Counted from the stretch's first letter, positions 15,579-26,148 are shown. The stretch: 64,000 bases of DNA from Bacteroidales bacterium (GCA_017395045.1 JAFPWG010000001.1:62001-126000), one strand, 5' to 3'. Numbers and translations: made by a program. The notes: generated from the sequence alone by a model not told the origin.

Positions 15579-17130
15579 CTCCTTTCTCGTTGTACATTTC
15601 GTGTTGCAGGACGGAGAAATCGGTGGATTCTTCGATGTCCAGCTTGACTTTGTAGTGCTTCCTCCATTTGCTCAGGAAGGAGTTGAAGAAGCCCCGCTTG
15701 AGGTAGGCGCCCAGGATCGGACCGGTTTTCAGGGTCAGGTTCTTGTATCCTTTCTCGATGACGTAATAGGCGATTTTCCGTTCGATCTCCTCGTCGATCA
15801 CCACGCTGGAGTGGATCTTTCCGGTGCCGTGGCACACGGGACACTGCTCCATGGTGTTGATTTCCGTCACCGGGCGGATCCGCTGGCGGGTGATCTGCAT
15901 CAGCCCGAACTTGGTCAGCGGCAGCACGTTGTGCTTGGCCCTGTCATTTTCCATCAGCTCCTGCATGTACTTGTGGAGGGCGTTCTTGTGGTCGTTCGAC
16001 TCCATGTCGATGAAGTCCACGATCACGATGCCTCCCATATCGCGGAGCCGCAGCTGCCTTGCGATCTCTTCCGCGGCGATCTTGTTGACCTCGAAGGAAT
16101 TCTCTTCCTGGTCGTTGGTCTTGGTGCGGATGCCGCTGTTCACGTCGATCACATTCAGCGCTTCCGTCGTCTCGATCACAAGATAGGCCCCCTGCCGCAT
16201 CGGCACCACCTTTCCGAAGGAACTCTTGATCTGCCGGGTGACCTCGAAGTGGTCGTAGATGGGCTGCTTGCCTTCGTACAGGTGCACGATCTTCTCCTGT
16301 TCGGGAGAAATGAGCGAGATGTACTTCCGGGCTTCGTCGCAGACCTTTTCATCGTTGATCCAGATGTTGGAGAACGAATCGTTCAGCAGGTCCCTGAGGA
16401 CGGTGGTCGTCTTGCTATACTCGGTGAAGAGCAGCTGGACATTCTTGTTCCGGGCGATCTTCTTCCAGGAGCTCTCCCACTTTTCAATGAGGGACTTGGT
16501 CTCTCCCACGAGTGTGGCCGCGTTCTTTCCTTCGGCGGCCGTACGGATGATGGCTCCGTAGTTCTTGGGGAGGATGCTCCTGACAAGCGTTTCAAGTCTA
16601 CGCTTCTCCTCTTTCGACCCGATCTTCTGGGAGATGCTCACCTTGTCGGCGAACGGGAGAAGGACAATGTTGCGTCCTGCCAACGAAATTTCCGCAGTCA
16701 GTCGTGATCCCTTCGTGGATATCGGCTCTTTCACGATCTGGGCGACAATCATCTGGCCGGGTTTCAGGATCTCTTCGATTCGGCCTTCCTTGGGGAGGGG
16801 CTTTCCGATCTCGATCCTTGAATAGAGGTCGTTCAGATTGGTGTTCTGGTTGGATTCCCGCACGAACTGGTCGAAGGCGGAAAAGAACAATCCCAGGTCC
16901 AGATAGTGGATGAAGGCTTCCTTCTTGTCCCCGATATCGACGAAGGCAGCATTGAGGTTCGGGAGGATTTTCTTCACCTTTCCCAGGTGTACGTCACCTA
17001 CCGTGAACTTGTTCCCAGTGCTGGACTCCGTGTTGTACTCGATCAGCCGGTGATTCTCCATCAGGGCGATGTGTACTTCCGTCGATGTTACATCGACGAT
17101 CAGGTCCTTGTCGGGTTTTTCAGACTCCAT
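15565..17130 (-). CDS. rng: Ribonuclease E/G
   Basis: 521 residues, an RNase G-length endoribonuclease without the long C-terminal scaffold of RNase E. An S1 domain lies near residues 38-130 (GDVHLGKVKKILPNLNAAFVDIG), with a long insertion compared with E. coli. The catalytic metal aspartates are in NVIDVNSG and VIVDFIDM, and the zinc-link CPVCHGTG follows. Proteins of this family process rRNA precursors and start mRNA decay. It lies downstream of the mS38-like peptide and hup genes on the same strand, fitting an RNA/ribosome-related group. Confidence 0.93.
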   Translation of the reverse strand: MESEKPDKDLIVDVTSTEVHIALMENHRLIEYNTESSTGNKFTVGDVHLGKVKKILPNLNAAFVDIGDKKEAFIHYLDLGLFFSAFDQFVRESNQNTNLNDLYSRIEIGKPLPKEGRIEEILKPGQMIVAQIVKEPISTKGSRLTAEISLAGRNIVLLPFADKVSISQKIGSKEEKRRLETLVRSILPKNYGAIIRTAAEGKNAATLVGETKSLIEKWESSWKKIARNKNVQLLFTEYSKTTTVLRDLLNDSFSNIWINDEKVCDEARKYISLISPEQEKIVHLYEGKQPIYDHFEVTRQIKSSFGKVVPMRQGAYLVIETTEALNVIDVNSGIRTKTNDQEENSFEVNKIAAEEIARQLRLRDMGGIVIVDFIDMESNDHKNALHKYMQELMENDRAKHNVLPLTKFGLMQITRQRIRPVTEINTMEQCPVCHGTGKIHSSVVIDEEIERKIAYYVIEKGYKNLTLKTGPILGAYLKRGFFNSFLSKWRKHYKVKLDIEESTDFSVLQHEMYNEKGEKLE

Positions 17131-17159
17131 CAGGAAATTTTGGGTTTTGGACTAAGACA

Positions 17160-17191
17160 AAAGGGCTTCCGGAACCTCCGGCGAGCCCTTT
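17160..17191 (-). terminator. Hairpin between the mS38-like gene and rng
   Basis: AAAGGGCT and AGCCCTTT (17160-17167 with 17184-17191) form an 8-bp stem with an inner CCGGA/CCGG part. Only a short T-rich stretch follows on the minus strand, so it may be a partial terminator or a processing site upstream of rng. Confidence 0.55.
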
Positions 17192-17232
17192 GCTTTCAGC
17201 AGACTGCTAAAATGGCAGACACGGGCGAAGAA

Positions 17233-17322
17233 TTACTTCTTCTTGTGTCTGTTCTTGCGCAAGCGCTTTTTACGCTTGTGCGTCGCCATCTTATGTCTTT
17301 TTCTTTTCTTACCGCTAGGCAT
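17233..17322 (-). CDS. Mini ribosomal protein with AURKAIP1/COX24 (mS38-like) domain
   Basis: A 29-residue, extremely basic peptide: MPSGKKRKRHKMATHKRKKR followed by LRKNRHKKK. The HKMxTHKRKKRLRKNRHK pattern is that of the AURKAIP1/COX24 family, whose mitochondrial member mS38 is a small-subunit ribosomal protein, and Bacteroidetes encode such free-standing mini versions. It lies 19 nt downstream of hup on the same strand and upstream of rng. It is too short for normal gene finding but the match is strong by eye. Confidence 0.85.
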   Translation of the reverse strand: MPSGKKRKRHKMATHKRKKRLRKNRHKKK

Positions 17323-17341
17323 AATGATAAAAGGTTAAAGA

Positions 17342-17620
17342 TTATTTCTCCTTGACAGCATTGATGAAGACCTTGGCGGGCTTGAATGCCGGAATGTTGT
17401 GAGCGGGAATGGTCATCGTGGTCTGCTTGGTGATGTTGCGGGCGGCCTTCTCGGCGCGGTGCTTCACGATGAAGCTGCCGAATCCACGGAGGTAAACCGG
17501 CTGGCCGGCGATGATGGATTCCTTGACCACCTTGGTGAACTCTTCGATCACGTTCTGAACCTGTACTTTCTCAATTCCGGTCGACTTCGCAACCTCGTTG
17601 ACGATCTCTGCCTTTGTCAT
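17342..17620 (-). CDS. hup: HU/IHF-family DNA-binding protein
   Basis: 92 residues, a histone-like nucleoid protein. It has the HU fold pattern: MTKAEIVNEVAKSTGI helix pair, GQPVYLRGFGSF beta turn, a shortened arm (KAARNITKQTTMTIPAHNIP) and PAFKPAKVF near the end. It binds and bends DNA as a dimer. It has its own strong promoter and is followed by the mS38-like gene. Confidence 0.93.
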   Translation of the reverse strand: MTKAEIVNEVAKSTGIEKVQVQNVIEEFTKVVKESIIAGQPVYLRGFGSFIVKHRAEKAARNITKQTTMTIPAHNIPAFKPAKVFINAVKEK

Positions 17621-17673
17621 AATTAATTAGGTTTTATTCGTTAGTCTTTCAATCGTTTAAGTAGATTGATTTG

Positions 17674-17704
17674 CAAAATTAGATGTAATTTTTCAAAAAT
17701 CAAA
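17674..17704 (-). promoter_or_regulatory. Promoter of hup
   Basis: On the minus strand, TTTG (17701-17704), exactly 19 nt, then TAATTTTG (17674-17681). The start of transcription would be near 17665, with a leader of about 45 nt. Confidence 0.85.
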
Positions 17705-17783
17705 GATTTACATTCGATTTTTGGGCGTTTTTCCGCCGGCAGGGTGGCCTGGAGGACCTTTTTCCGCCGTGGCACGGAGATTG

Positions 17784-17835
17784 ACAATAATATTGCCCGG
17801 ATCAAAGTAGTGACCGGGTATGACAAATTGTCATA
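17784..17835 (+). promoter_or_regulatory. Palindromic candidate operators upstream of lon
   Basis: TATGACAA-A-TTGTCATA at 17819-17835 is a perfect 8-bp inverted repeat with a 1-bp centre, ending 19 nt before the lon ATG. A second one, CAATA-A-TATTG, lies at 17784-17794. No TAnnTTTG box is seen, so lon may use another sigma factor. The sequence is not the CIRCE element of HrcA. The 17621-17854 gap holds only this and the hup promoter. Confidence 0.45.
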
Positions 17836-17854
17836 TCCCTAACCCGTATCGTAG

Positions 17855-20254
<2,400 letters not shown>

Positions 20255-20923
20255 ATGGACGTCAAGATAGAACAGACCTGGAAGGAAGCCCTTCAGCCTG
20301 AGTTCGACAAGCCGTATTTCGGTTCCCTGGTGCAGTTTCTCCACCGGGAGAAAGCGGCCGGGAAAGTGATCTATCCGCCCGGACGCCAGATATTCAAGGC
20401 ATTCGAACTCACCCCTCTTCCGGAAGTGAAGGTCGTCATCCTGGGCCAGGACCCGTACCACGGGCCCGGCCAGGCGATGGGCCTTTGCTTTTCCGTCCCG
20501 CAGGGCGTCCAGGCTCCGCCTTCCCTGAAGAACATCTTCCGGGAGATCGGCGACGACCTGGGCATCCCCATGAGCGGCAGTCCGGACCTGGAGCCCTGGG
20601 CCCGGCAGGGCGTGCTCCTGCTGAACTCCGTCCTGACGGTGCAGGCCGGTTCTCCGGCGTCCCACAGCCGCATCGGCTGGCAGGAATTCACGGATGCGGT
20701 CATCCGGACCGTTTCCGACCGCTGCGACGGCGTGGTCTTCCTCCTGTGGGGCCGATTCGCCCAGGGGAAAGCCGCTCTCATCGACACCACGCGGCATCAT
20801 GTGCTCATGGCGGCCCATCCGTCTCCGCTCGCCGGCGGGGCCTTTTTCGGCTGCCGCCATTTCTCCAAGACCAACGACATCCTCCGTTCCGAAGGAAAGA
20901 CCCCCATTGACTGGCAGTTATGA
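20255..20923 (+). CDS. ung: Uracil-DNA glycosylase (family 1)
   Basis: 222 residues. The water-activating motif GQDPYHGPGQAMGLCFSV (residues 64-81) and the C-terminal HPSPL loop are the family 1 UDG signatures. It removes uracil from DNA in base-excision repair. There is no space between the lon stop and its ATG, and its own stop overlaps coaD (ATGA), so it is translated within a lon-ung-coaD operon. Confidence 0.96.
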   Translation: MDVKIEQTWKEALQPEFDKPYFGSLVQFLHREKAAGKVIYPPGRQIFKAFELTPLPEVKVVILGQDPYHGPGQAMGLCFSVPQGVQAPPSLKNIFREIGDDLGIPMSGSPDLEPWARQGVLLLNSVLTVQAGSPASHSRIGWQEFTDAVIRTVSDRCDGVVFLLWGRFAQGKAALIDTTRHHVLMAAHPSPLAGGAFFGCRHFSKTNDILRSEGKTPIDWQL

Positions 20924-21378
20924 AAACCAAAGCCCTCTTTCCCGGCTCGTTCGACCCGTTTACGGCCGGCCATCTGAACATTCTCAAGCGCGCCCTCACG
21001 ATGTTCGACGAAGTGGTCGTCGCCATCGGTATCAACCAGGACAAGCGCGGCTTTTTCGATATGGACAAGCGCCTCTCCATCATCCGTCAGGCGACGGAGG
21101 GACTAGAAGGCGTCTCCGTCATCCAGTATGACAACCTTACCATCGACACCTGCCGCGAGCTGGGCATCCACCACATCGTCCGCGGCGTCCGGAACATGAT
21201 CGATTTCGAGACCGAAAGGTCCATCGCCGACGCGAACCGCCGGCTGGCCCCGGACATCGAGACCATCATCATTCCGACGGCCCAGGAGTTCGCGCACATT
21301 TCCTCCAGCGCGGTGCGCGACATCCTCAAGCACAAGGGCGATTATTCGGCCTTCATCCCGGAGGGCGTGGAGCTATGA
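20920..21378 (+). CDS. coaD: Pantetheine-phosphate adenylyltransferase
   Basis: 152 residues. It makes dephospho-CoA from phosphopantetheine and ATP, the fourth step of CoA synthesis. The nucleotidyltransferase motif appears as GSFDPFTAGHLNI and the C-terminal ISSSAVR motif is present. It overlaps ung by 4 nt and the next gene by 4 nt. Confidence 0.96.
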   Translation: MKTKALFPGSFDPFTAGHLNILKRALTMFDEVVVAIGINQDKRGFFDMDKRLSIIRQATEGLEGVSVIQYDNLTIDTCRELGIHHIVRGVRNMIDFETERSIADANRRLAPDIETIIIPTAQEFAHISSSAVRDILKHKGDYSAFIPEGVEL

Positions 21379-22823
21379 AACGCCTTCTGACGGTGCTGGC
21401 GGCCCTTTTTGCCGCTTTCATGCTGTGGGCGCAGGATCCGCAGTACGATGCGCTGGGCGCCAAACTGGAAGAGTACCTCGCGGCGATTGCCGGGGAACCG
21501 GTCGCCGTCCAGAACGCCGAATGCGACTTCCTGATCGAGTCCTGCCAGGATTCGCTCGTGCGGCAGTTCGTAGCCCTGAAACTGTACGACCATTTCCTCC
21601 GGTCCAGGATCATGGGGGAGGACGGGGTCGCCGTCCACCTTGCGGATACCTGGTTCATTCCCGGTAAGGTTCCGATGCACTCGGAGATGGACCTGCTGGA
21701 TGCCAAGGTGTTCGCCATGTTCAACCGGGATGCGCTGCTGGGTGCGGAAGCGCCGCGGCTGTCGTTGCTCGACCCCGACGGAAACGAAGTGGACGTCCCC
21801 GTGCCCGGGTCCTATACGGTCCTGTATTTCTTCGACACTTCCTGTTCGACCTGCCGGCTGGAGACGCCGCGTCTTTGCAAGTTCTTGAAAGAGACGGATT
21901 TTCCGCTGACGACCGTGGTGGTCTATACGGGCATTGAGCCGGAAGACTGGGAGGAATACCGGTCTTCTTCGCTGGATGCTCCCGGACTGGTCCACGCCTG
22001 GGATCCGGACATGGATTCAGACTATCAGCGGAAGTACGGAGTGCTTCAGACGCCCCGGATGTTCCTCATCGGCCCGGACGGGACCATTCTTGGAAGGGGT
22101 TTGGATACGCCGGCCCTGGCCCTCCTCACGGATCGCCTTTCGGGGGGAGATGAGTATGTGTACGGCACCCGGGAGGGAACAGAACTCTTCGACAAGGTAT
22201 TCGCCGGATATGGCGACAGCCTGGAAGCCTCCGACGTGCTGGAAGTGGCCGGATACGTTGCCGAACGCACTTTGGGGGAAGGTTCCGTGGAGGAATACAA
22301 GCATATGGAAGGCGACCTTCTTTACTGGCTTTCTTCCCGGACGGGAGAGGTGTACAAGGAAGGAACCCGGCTGTTCATCGACAAGTACATCACCGGGGTG
22401 GAGGGTATCTGGACCACGCCTGAGGACACGTCCAAGGTCGTTTCGATGGCCCTGATGATGAAGGATCTCCTGGGCCGGACCCCGGTCGGGAGCCAGCTTC
22501 CTGCGCTGAAGGTCCACGGCGAGTTCCTTCGGAAGCCCTGCCTGTTCCGGAAAGCGTCCAGGAAGGGATCTTTCGCCATCCGGAAAGCGGATTACCTGGT
22601 CTTCTACACCCCCGGCTGCGGCCGCTGCGAAGAGACCCTTACCGCCGCACGCACGCTGGCGGACAACCGTTCCAAAGTGCTGCTGGTCAACATGGACGAC
22701 CTTTTCACATCCTGGCCGGCGGAAGCGCAGCTGCTGCTGGACACCTTTGACCTGTCCGCCCTCCCGTATGTCGTGCAGGTGGGCAGGAAGGGGATCGTCG
22801 AGCACCGCTATCTGCAGCTGTAG
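21375..22823 (+). CDS. Periplasmic protein with two thioredoxin-like domains (DUF5106/TlpA type)
   Basis: 482 residues. A signal peptide (residues 1-19, ending MLWAQ) is followed by a helical N-terminal part and a TlpA-like thioredoxin fold (about 125-255) with a CSTC active site (FFDTSCSTCRLE). A middle helical section comes next, then a second short thioredoxin-like segment with CGRC (YTPGCGRCEETL) near the end. Two CxxC pairs in one chain suggest an internal thiol relay, but the partner is unknown. It is the fourth gene of the lon-ung-coaD run, overlapping coaD by 4 nt. Confidence 0.8.
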   Translation: MKRLLTVLAALFAAFMLWAQDPQYDALGAKLEEYLAAIAGEPVAVQNAECDFLIESCQDSLVRQFVALKLYDHFLRSRIMGEDGVAVHLADTWFIPGKVPMHSEMDLLDAKVFAMFNRDALLGAEAPRLSLLDPDGNEVDVPVPGSYTVLYFFDTSCSTCRLETPRLCKFLKETDFPLTTVVVYTGIEPEDWEEYRSSSLDAPGLVHAWDPDMDSDYQRKYGVLQTPRMFLIGPDGTILGRGLDTPALALLTDRLSGGDEYVYGTREGTELFDKVFAGYGDSLEASDVLEVAGYVAERTLGEGSVEEYKHMEGDLLYWLSSRTGEVYKEGTRLFIDKYITGVEGIWTTPEDTSKVVSMALMMKDLLGRTPVGSQLPALKVHGEFLRKPCLFRKASRKGSFAIRKADYLVFYTPGCGRCEETLTAARTLADNRSKVLLVNMDDLFTSWPAEAQLLLDTFDLSALPYVVQVGRKGIVEHRYLQL

Positions 22824-22825
22824 CG

Positions 22826-22856
22826 TTTGCAGTTCCCGAAAAAAAGCGTACCTTTG
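22826..22856 (+). promoter_or_regulatory. Promoter of tRNA-Gln
   Basis: TTTG at 22826-22829, exactly 19 nt, then TACCTTTG at 22849-22856, ending 11 nt before the tRNA. Confidence 0.85.
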
Positions 22857-22867
22857 CGGTCCGACAG

Positions 22868-22938
22868 TGAGATGTGGTGTAATGGTAGCACTAGGGATTT
22901 TGGTTCCCTCAGTTAGAGTTCGAATCTCTACATCTCAA
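22868..22938 (+). tRNA. tRNA-Gln (anticodon TTG)
   Basis: 71 nt. The acceptor stem TGAGATG/CATCTCA is perfect, the anticodon stem AGGGA/TCCCT encloses the loop TTTTGGT with anticodon TTG, and the T arm AGAGTTCGAATCTCT is intact. The CCA end is not encoded. It has its own promoter and terminator. Confidence 0.95.
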
Positions 22939-22946
22939 CTTTCCAG

Positions 22947-22974
22947 AAGCGTCCTTTCCCGGGGCGCTTTTTTT
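22947..22974 (+). terminator. Terminator of tRNA-Gln
   Basis: AAGCGTCC (22947-22954) pairs with GGGCGCTT (22962-22969), including one G-T pair, followed by a T run that reaches the alr stop codon on the other strand. Confidence 0.85.
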
Positions 22975-24076
22975 ATCGGATGACGATGCGTTCGATCCGG
23001 CGGGGGATGGAGGATAGGATTTCGTAGGGGATCGTTCCCAGGATGTCGGCCAGTTCGGACACTGTCGGGTCCGCCCCGAAGACGGTGACGGTATCGCCTA
23101 CCTTGGCGTCGATGCCCGTAATGTCCAGCATGCACATGTCCATGCAGATGTTGCCGATGGTGGGGGCACGGTGACCGTTCACGGAAAAAGAGGCCTTTCC
23201 GCGGCCCAGATGCCGGTCGATGCCGTCGGCATAGCCCACCGGGATGGTGGCGATGACCGTGCCGGCGCCCGCTTTGCCCCAGCGGCCGTAGCCGATGGTA
23301 TCCCCCTCGCGGAGATGCTTGATCTGCAGGATCTTGCACTTGAGGGAGGCAACCGGTGCGAGCTCCACGCCCGGCAGGGCGCTTACGCCGTAGATGCCGA
23401 TTCCCAGCCGTACCATGTCATATTGATACTGCGGGAACCGTTCGATGCCGGCAGAATTGAGGATGTGTCTCAGGGGAGCGTAGCCAAGCCCTTCGATGAG
23501 GGCCTGAGTATTCTGCTCGAAAAGCTGGAACTGATTGAGCGTGAATGCGTCCTGCTCGGGGTCTTCCGCCACGCAGAGGTGGGAGAACAGGGATTTCACC
23601 TTCACTTCGGGATGGACCTTGAGGAAATCCAGCAGGCCGGGAAGCTCCGAGGTCATGAAACCCAGGCGATGCATTCCGGTGTCCAGCTTGATATGGACCG
23701 GATAGTCGCTCAGCCCGCATTCCCGCAGATGGATGCAGAACGCTTCCAGGGTCTCCAGGTTGGGGATGCTGGGCTCCATGCGGGTGCGGATGATTTCGGG
23801 GAAGAAGTCCGTTCCGGCGGTCAGGACGATGATGGGGAGGCTGATACCGTTCTGCCGGAGCTCCAGGCCTTCGACGGGATAGGCGACGGCCAGGTAATCC
23901 GCTCCGGCACGCTGCATCATGGCGGCGAATTCCACCGCGCCGTGCCCGTACGCGTTGGCCTTGACGAGAACCAGCAGTTTCGTCGAAGGCTCCAGCAGGG
24001 AGCGGAAGTGGCGGTAGTTCCGTTCACATCCCTTCAGGTCCAGTTCCAGCCTGGAAAAATCGTCCTCTCGCATCAT
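22973..24076 (-). CDS. alr: Alanine racemase
   Basis: 367 residues from ATG 24076. The PLP lysine lies in LVLVKANAYGHG and the catalytic tyrosine in TIGYGRWGKAG. It supplies D-alanine for peptidoglycan. I prefer ATG 24076 (MMREDDF) over an upstream in-frame TTG at 24097, because the TTG lies upstream of the promoter -7 box. With that box only 9 nt upstream of the ATG, the message would be nearly leaderless. Confidence 0.94.
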   Translation of the reverse strand: MMREDDFSRLELDLKGCERNYRHFRSLLEPSTKLLVLVKANAYGHGAVEFAAMMQRAGADYLAVAYPVEGLELRQNGISLPIIVLTAGTDFFPEIIRTRMEPSIPNLETLEAFCIHLRECGLSDYPVHIKLDTGMHRLGFMTSELPGLLDFLKVHPEVKVKSLFSHLCVAEDPEQDAFTLNQFQLFEQNTQALIEGLGYAPLRHILNSAGIERFPQYQYDMVRLGIGIYGVSALPGVELAPVASLKCKILQIKHLREGDTIGYGRWGKAGAGTVIATIPVGYADGIDRHLGRGKASFSVNGHRAPTIGNICMDMCMLDITGIDAKVGDTVTVFGADPTVSELADILGTIPYEILSSIPRRIERIVIR

Positions 24077-24085
24077 ATTGCGTCG

Positions 24086-24093
24086 CAAATTTA
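24086..24093 (-). promoter_or_regulatory. Promoter -7 box of alr
   Basis: TAAATTTG on the minus strand, 9 nt before the chosen alr start codon. No TTTG is present at 19-20 nt. Confidence 0.5.
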
Positions 24094-24125
24094 GCAATAA
24101 TGGCGGACTATTTTTATAAAATGTG

Positions 24126-24133
24126 TATTTTTG
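24126..24133 (+). promoter_or_regulatory. Promoter -7 box of the zinc peptidase gene
   Basis: TATTTTTG, 27 nt before ATG 24161, divergent from the alr promoter. The -33 element is unclear. Confidence 0.5.
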
Positions 24134-24160
24134 TGTTTGATAACACTTGAACGAAAGGAT

Positions 24161-24838
24161 ATGTCAACATCAATGATTTGGATCCTGATGATTGCGGTGA
24201 TGGTCCTGAGCATGCTCATCCAGACCCGCCTCAAGAGCCGTTTCGAGAAGTATTCGGAGGTGCCCACGTCCCTGACCGGGGCCGAGGTCGCCAGCCGGAT
24301 GCTCCAGGCCCACGGCATCCGCGACGTGAACATCGTCTCCATCGAGGGCCAGCTCACCGACCACTACAATCCCGAGACCCGGACCGTGAACCTGAGCAAC
24401 GACGTCTATTACGGACGTTCCGTTGCCGCAGCGGCGGTGGCCGCCCATGAGTGCGGACACGTAATCCAGCACGCGAACGGATACGCGCCGCTCCGGCTGC
24501 GCTCCGCCCTGGTTCCGGTGGTGAGTTTCGCCAACAGCTGGATCTCCTGGGTCCTGCTGGCCGGTGTTCTGCTCATCAACGTGTTCCCGTCCCTGATCTG
24601 GATCGGGATCGGCCTTTTCGGCCTGACGGTCCTGTTCAGTTTCATCACCCTGCCTGTGGAAATCAACGCAAGCGCCCGTGCTGTCAAGTGGCTGGACAGC
24701 GCCGGCATCGTCAGTTACGAGACCAAGCCGATGGCGCAGGATGCCCTGAAATGGGCCGCCTACACCTACGTGATCGCGGCGGTCGGTTCCCTGGCTACGC
24801 TCCTGTATTACATCTCAATGGCCAGCCGCAGAAACTAA
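24161..24838 (+). CDS. Neutral zinc metallopeptidase of the YugP type, membrane-bound
   Basis: 225 residues. A first membrane helix (about 3-22) precedes the catalytic motif AAHECGHVIQHANGYAPL, whose HExxH coordinates zinc. Two or three more helices follow, plus a conserved ARAVKWLDSAGIV segment. This layout matches the Zn_peptidase_2/YugP family of inner-membrane peptidases with unknown substrates. ATG at 24161 follows the promoter box; an in-frame ATG at 24131 overlaps that box. The next gene begins 1 nt after the stop. Confidence 0.85.
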   Translation: MSTSMIWILMIAVMVLSMLIQTRLKSRFEKYSEVPTSLTGAEVASRMLQAHGIRDVNIVSIEGQLTDHYNPETRTVNLSNDVYYGRSVAAAAVAAHECGHVIQHANGYAPLRLRSALVPVVSFANSWISWVLLAGVLLINVFPSLIWIGIGLFGLTVLFSFITLPVEINASARAVKWLDSAGIVSYETKPMAQDALKWAAYTYVIAAVGSLATLLYYISMASRRN

Positions 24839-24839
24839 G

Positions 24840-25394
24840 ATGAAAGGAATATACATTTTCCTGGCCGACGGCTTCGAGGACATGGAAGCCATCGCCACCC
24901 GGGATGTCCTGCTGCGGGGCGGCGTGGACGTCCAGACCGTTTCCATCACGGAGGATCCCTTCGTGACCAGTTCCCACGGAATCACCGTCAGCGTGGACCT
25001 GACTCGTGATGATTTCGACGGGGAGACGCCTCAGGTGATGATTTTCCCCGGAGGAATGCCGGGCACGAAGAACCTTGCCGCCGACAGGGAACTCATGGCC
25101 CTGATGCGTAAGTGTTATGCGGATGGCGGTGTCATCGCGGCCATCTGCGCGGCGCCGGGGCTCGTCCTCTCCCAGCTGGACGACGTCGAGTGCAAGCGTT
25201 TTACCTGTTTCGAGGGCTTTCAGGACGCGATGATCGGGAAGGGCGCCATCTATACGCCCGAGAGCACCGTCGTGGACGGGCGGCTCATTACGGGCCGGGG
25301 AGCCGGACACGCCGTCGCCTTCGGACTTGCGATCCTGAAGAAGCTGAAAGGACAGGAGACGGTGGAGCGGGTGAAGGCCGGACTGATGCTGTAA
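24840..25394 (+). CDS. DJ-1/PfpI-family protein (YajL-like)
   Basis: 184 residues, single-domain DJ-1 fold. The conserved acidic residue is in FLADGFEDMEA and the nucleophilic-elbow Cys in AAICAAPGLVLS. Family members act as chaperones or glyoxalase/deglycase-like enzymes, and the activity here cannot be told from sequence. It is probably co-transcribed with the zinc peptidase and ends exactly where the convergent 76-aa gene ends. Confidence 0.9.
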   Translation: MKGIYIFLADGFEDMEAIATRDVLLRGGVDVQTVSITEDPFVTSSHGITVSVDLTRDDFDGETPQVMIFPGGMPGTKNLAADRELMALMRKCYADGGVIAAICAAPGLVLSQLDDVECKRFTCFEGFQDAMIGKGAIYTPESTVVDGRLITGRGAGHAVAFGLAILKKLKGQETVERVKAGLML

Positions 25395-25625
25395 TCAGAA
25401 CAGCGTCGGGTGGTTTTCCTCCAGCTCCGAGAGGAGCTTGGACATGATGGCCTCGCGGAAAAGGGATGCCTTGGCGTGGACCTTGAAGCGGGAACAGTAT
25501 TCGTCGATGGCCGCCATCTCGCTGTCATTGAAATAGAGCACGTAGCGGTTCTTCCTCAGGAGGGCCGCTTTCTGTTTTTCGAGGTAGGCGGGATCCACGC
25601 CCGCGATCTTGCGTTTCTTGGCCAT
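25395..25625 (-). CDS. Small ribbon-helix-helix-like conserved Bacteroidales protein
   Basis: 76 residues. A basic start (MAKKRKIAG) is followed by a strand-like RYVLYFND and two helices (SEMAAIDEYCSRF and KASLFREAIMSKLLSELEE), the order expected for a ribbon-helix-helix fold. It may bind DNA, but no target is visible. It begins 3 nt after the tadA stop, so it is co-transcribed and probably coupled with tadA. Confidence 0.65.
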   Translation of the reverse strand: MAKKRKIAGVDPAYLEKQKAALLRKNRYVLYFNDSEMAAIDEYCSRFKVHAKASLFREAIMSKLLSELEENHPTLF

Positions 25626-25628
25626 CGG

Positions 25629-26063
25629 CTAGCGTTTTGATCGGAAGAAATCCTGCATGAGGGCGGTGCACTCGTCGGCGAGCACGCCTGCGGTAACCTG
25701 CGTCTTGGGATGGAGAAGGGAGGGGGAAAAGAGGGAATAGCCCCTGCGCGGGTCGATGGCGCCGTACACGATACGACCCACTTGCGCCCAGTTCAGGGCT
25801 CCGGCACACATCGGACAGGGCTCCACCGTGACGTACAAAGTGCAATCCGTCAGGTACTTCCCGCCAATTGCTTCCGTGGCGGCCGTCACGGCGACCATTT
25901 CGGCGTGGGCGGTGGTGTCGTGCAGCCGCTCGGTCATGTTGTGCCCCCGGCCGATGACCCGGCCGCGGCACACGACGACGGCGCCGATGGGAATTTCCCC
26001 CGCGGCGAGGGCGGCGCCCGCCTCGCGCAGGGCCTCCCGCATGTATTTCTCGTCCTGTTCCAT
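25629..26063 (-). CDS. tadA: tRNA-specific adenosine deaminase / nucleoside deaminase
   Basis: 144 residues. The zinc deaminase motifs are HAEMVAVTAA (His-Ala-Glu) and EPCPMCAGAL (PCxxC). It probably makes inosine at tRNA-Arg position 34. ATG at 26063 (MEQDEKYMREAL) is chosen because a TACTTTTG promoter box sits 18 nt upstream; longer in-frame starts would lie upstream of it. Confidence 0.9.
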   Translation of the reverse strand: MEQDEKYMREALREAGAALAAGEIPIGAVVVCRGRVIGRGHNMTERLHDTTAHAEMVAVTAATEAIGGKYLTDCTLYVTVEPCPMCAGALNWAQVGRIVYGAIDPRRGYSLFSPSLLHPKTQVTAGVLADECTALMQDFFRSKR

Positions 26064-26080
26064 CGGTTTCCAACCTTTCG

Positions 26081-26088
26081 CAAAAGTA
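26081..26088 (-). promoter_or_regulatory. Promoter -7 box of tadA
   Basis: TACTTTTG on the minus strand, 18 nt before the tadA ATG. The -33 element is not evident. Confidence 0.55.
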
Positions 26089-26116
26089 CTCATTTTTTTA
26101 AAAAGTTTAATGGATA

Positions 26117-26148
26117 TTTGTGGATTAACGGGCAAATCAGTATTTTTG
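26117..26148 (+). promoter_or_regulatory. Promoter at the start of the mannan locus
   Basis: TTTG at 26117-26120, 20 nt, then TATTTTTG at 26141-26148, 25 nt before the GH5 gene. It is divergent from tadA. Confidence 0.8.
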
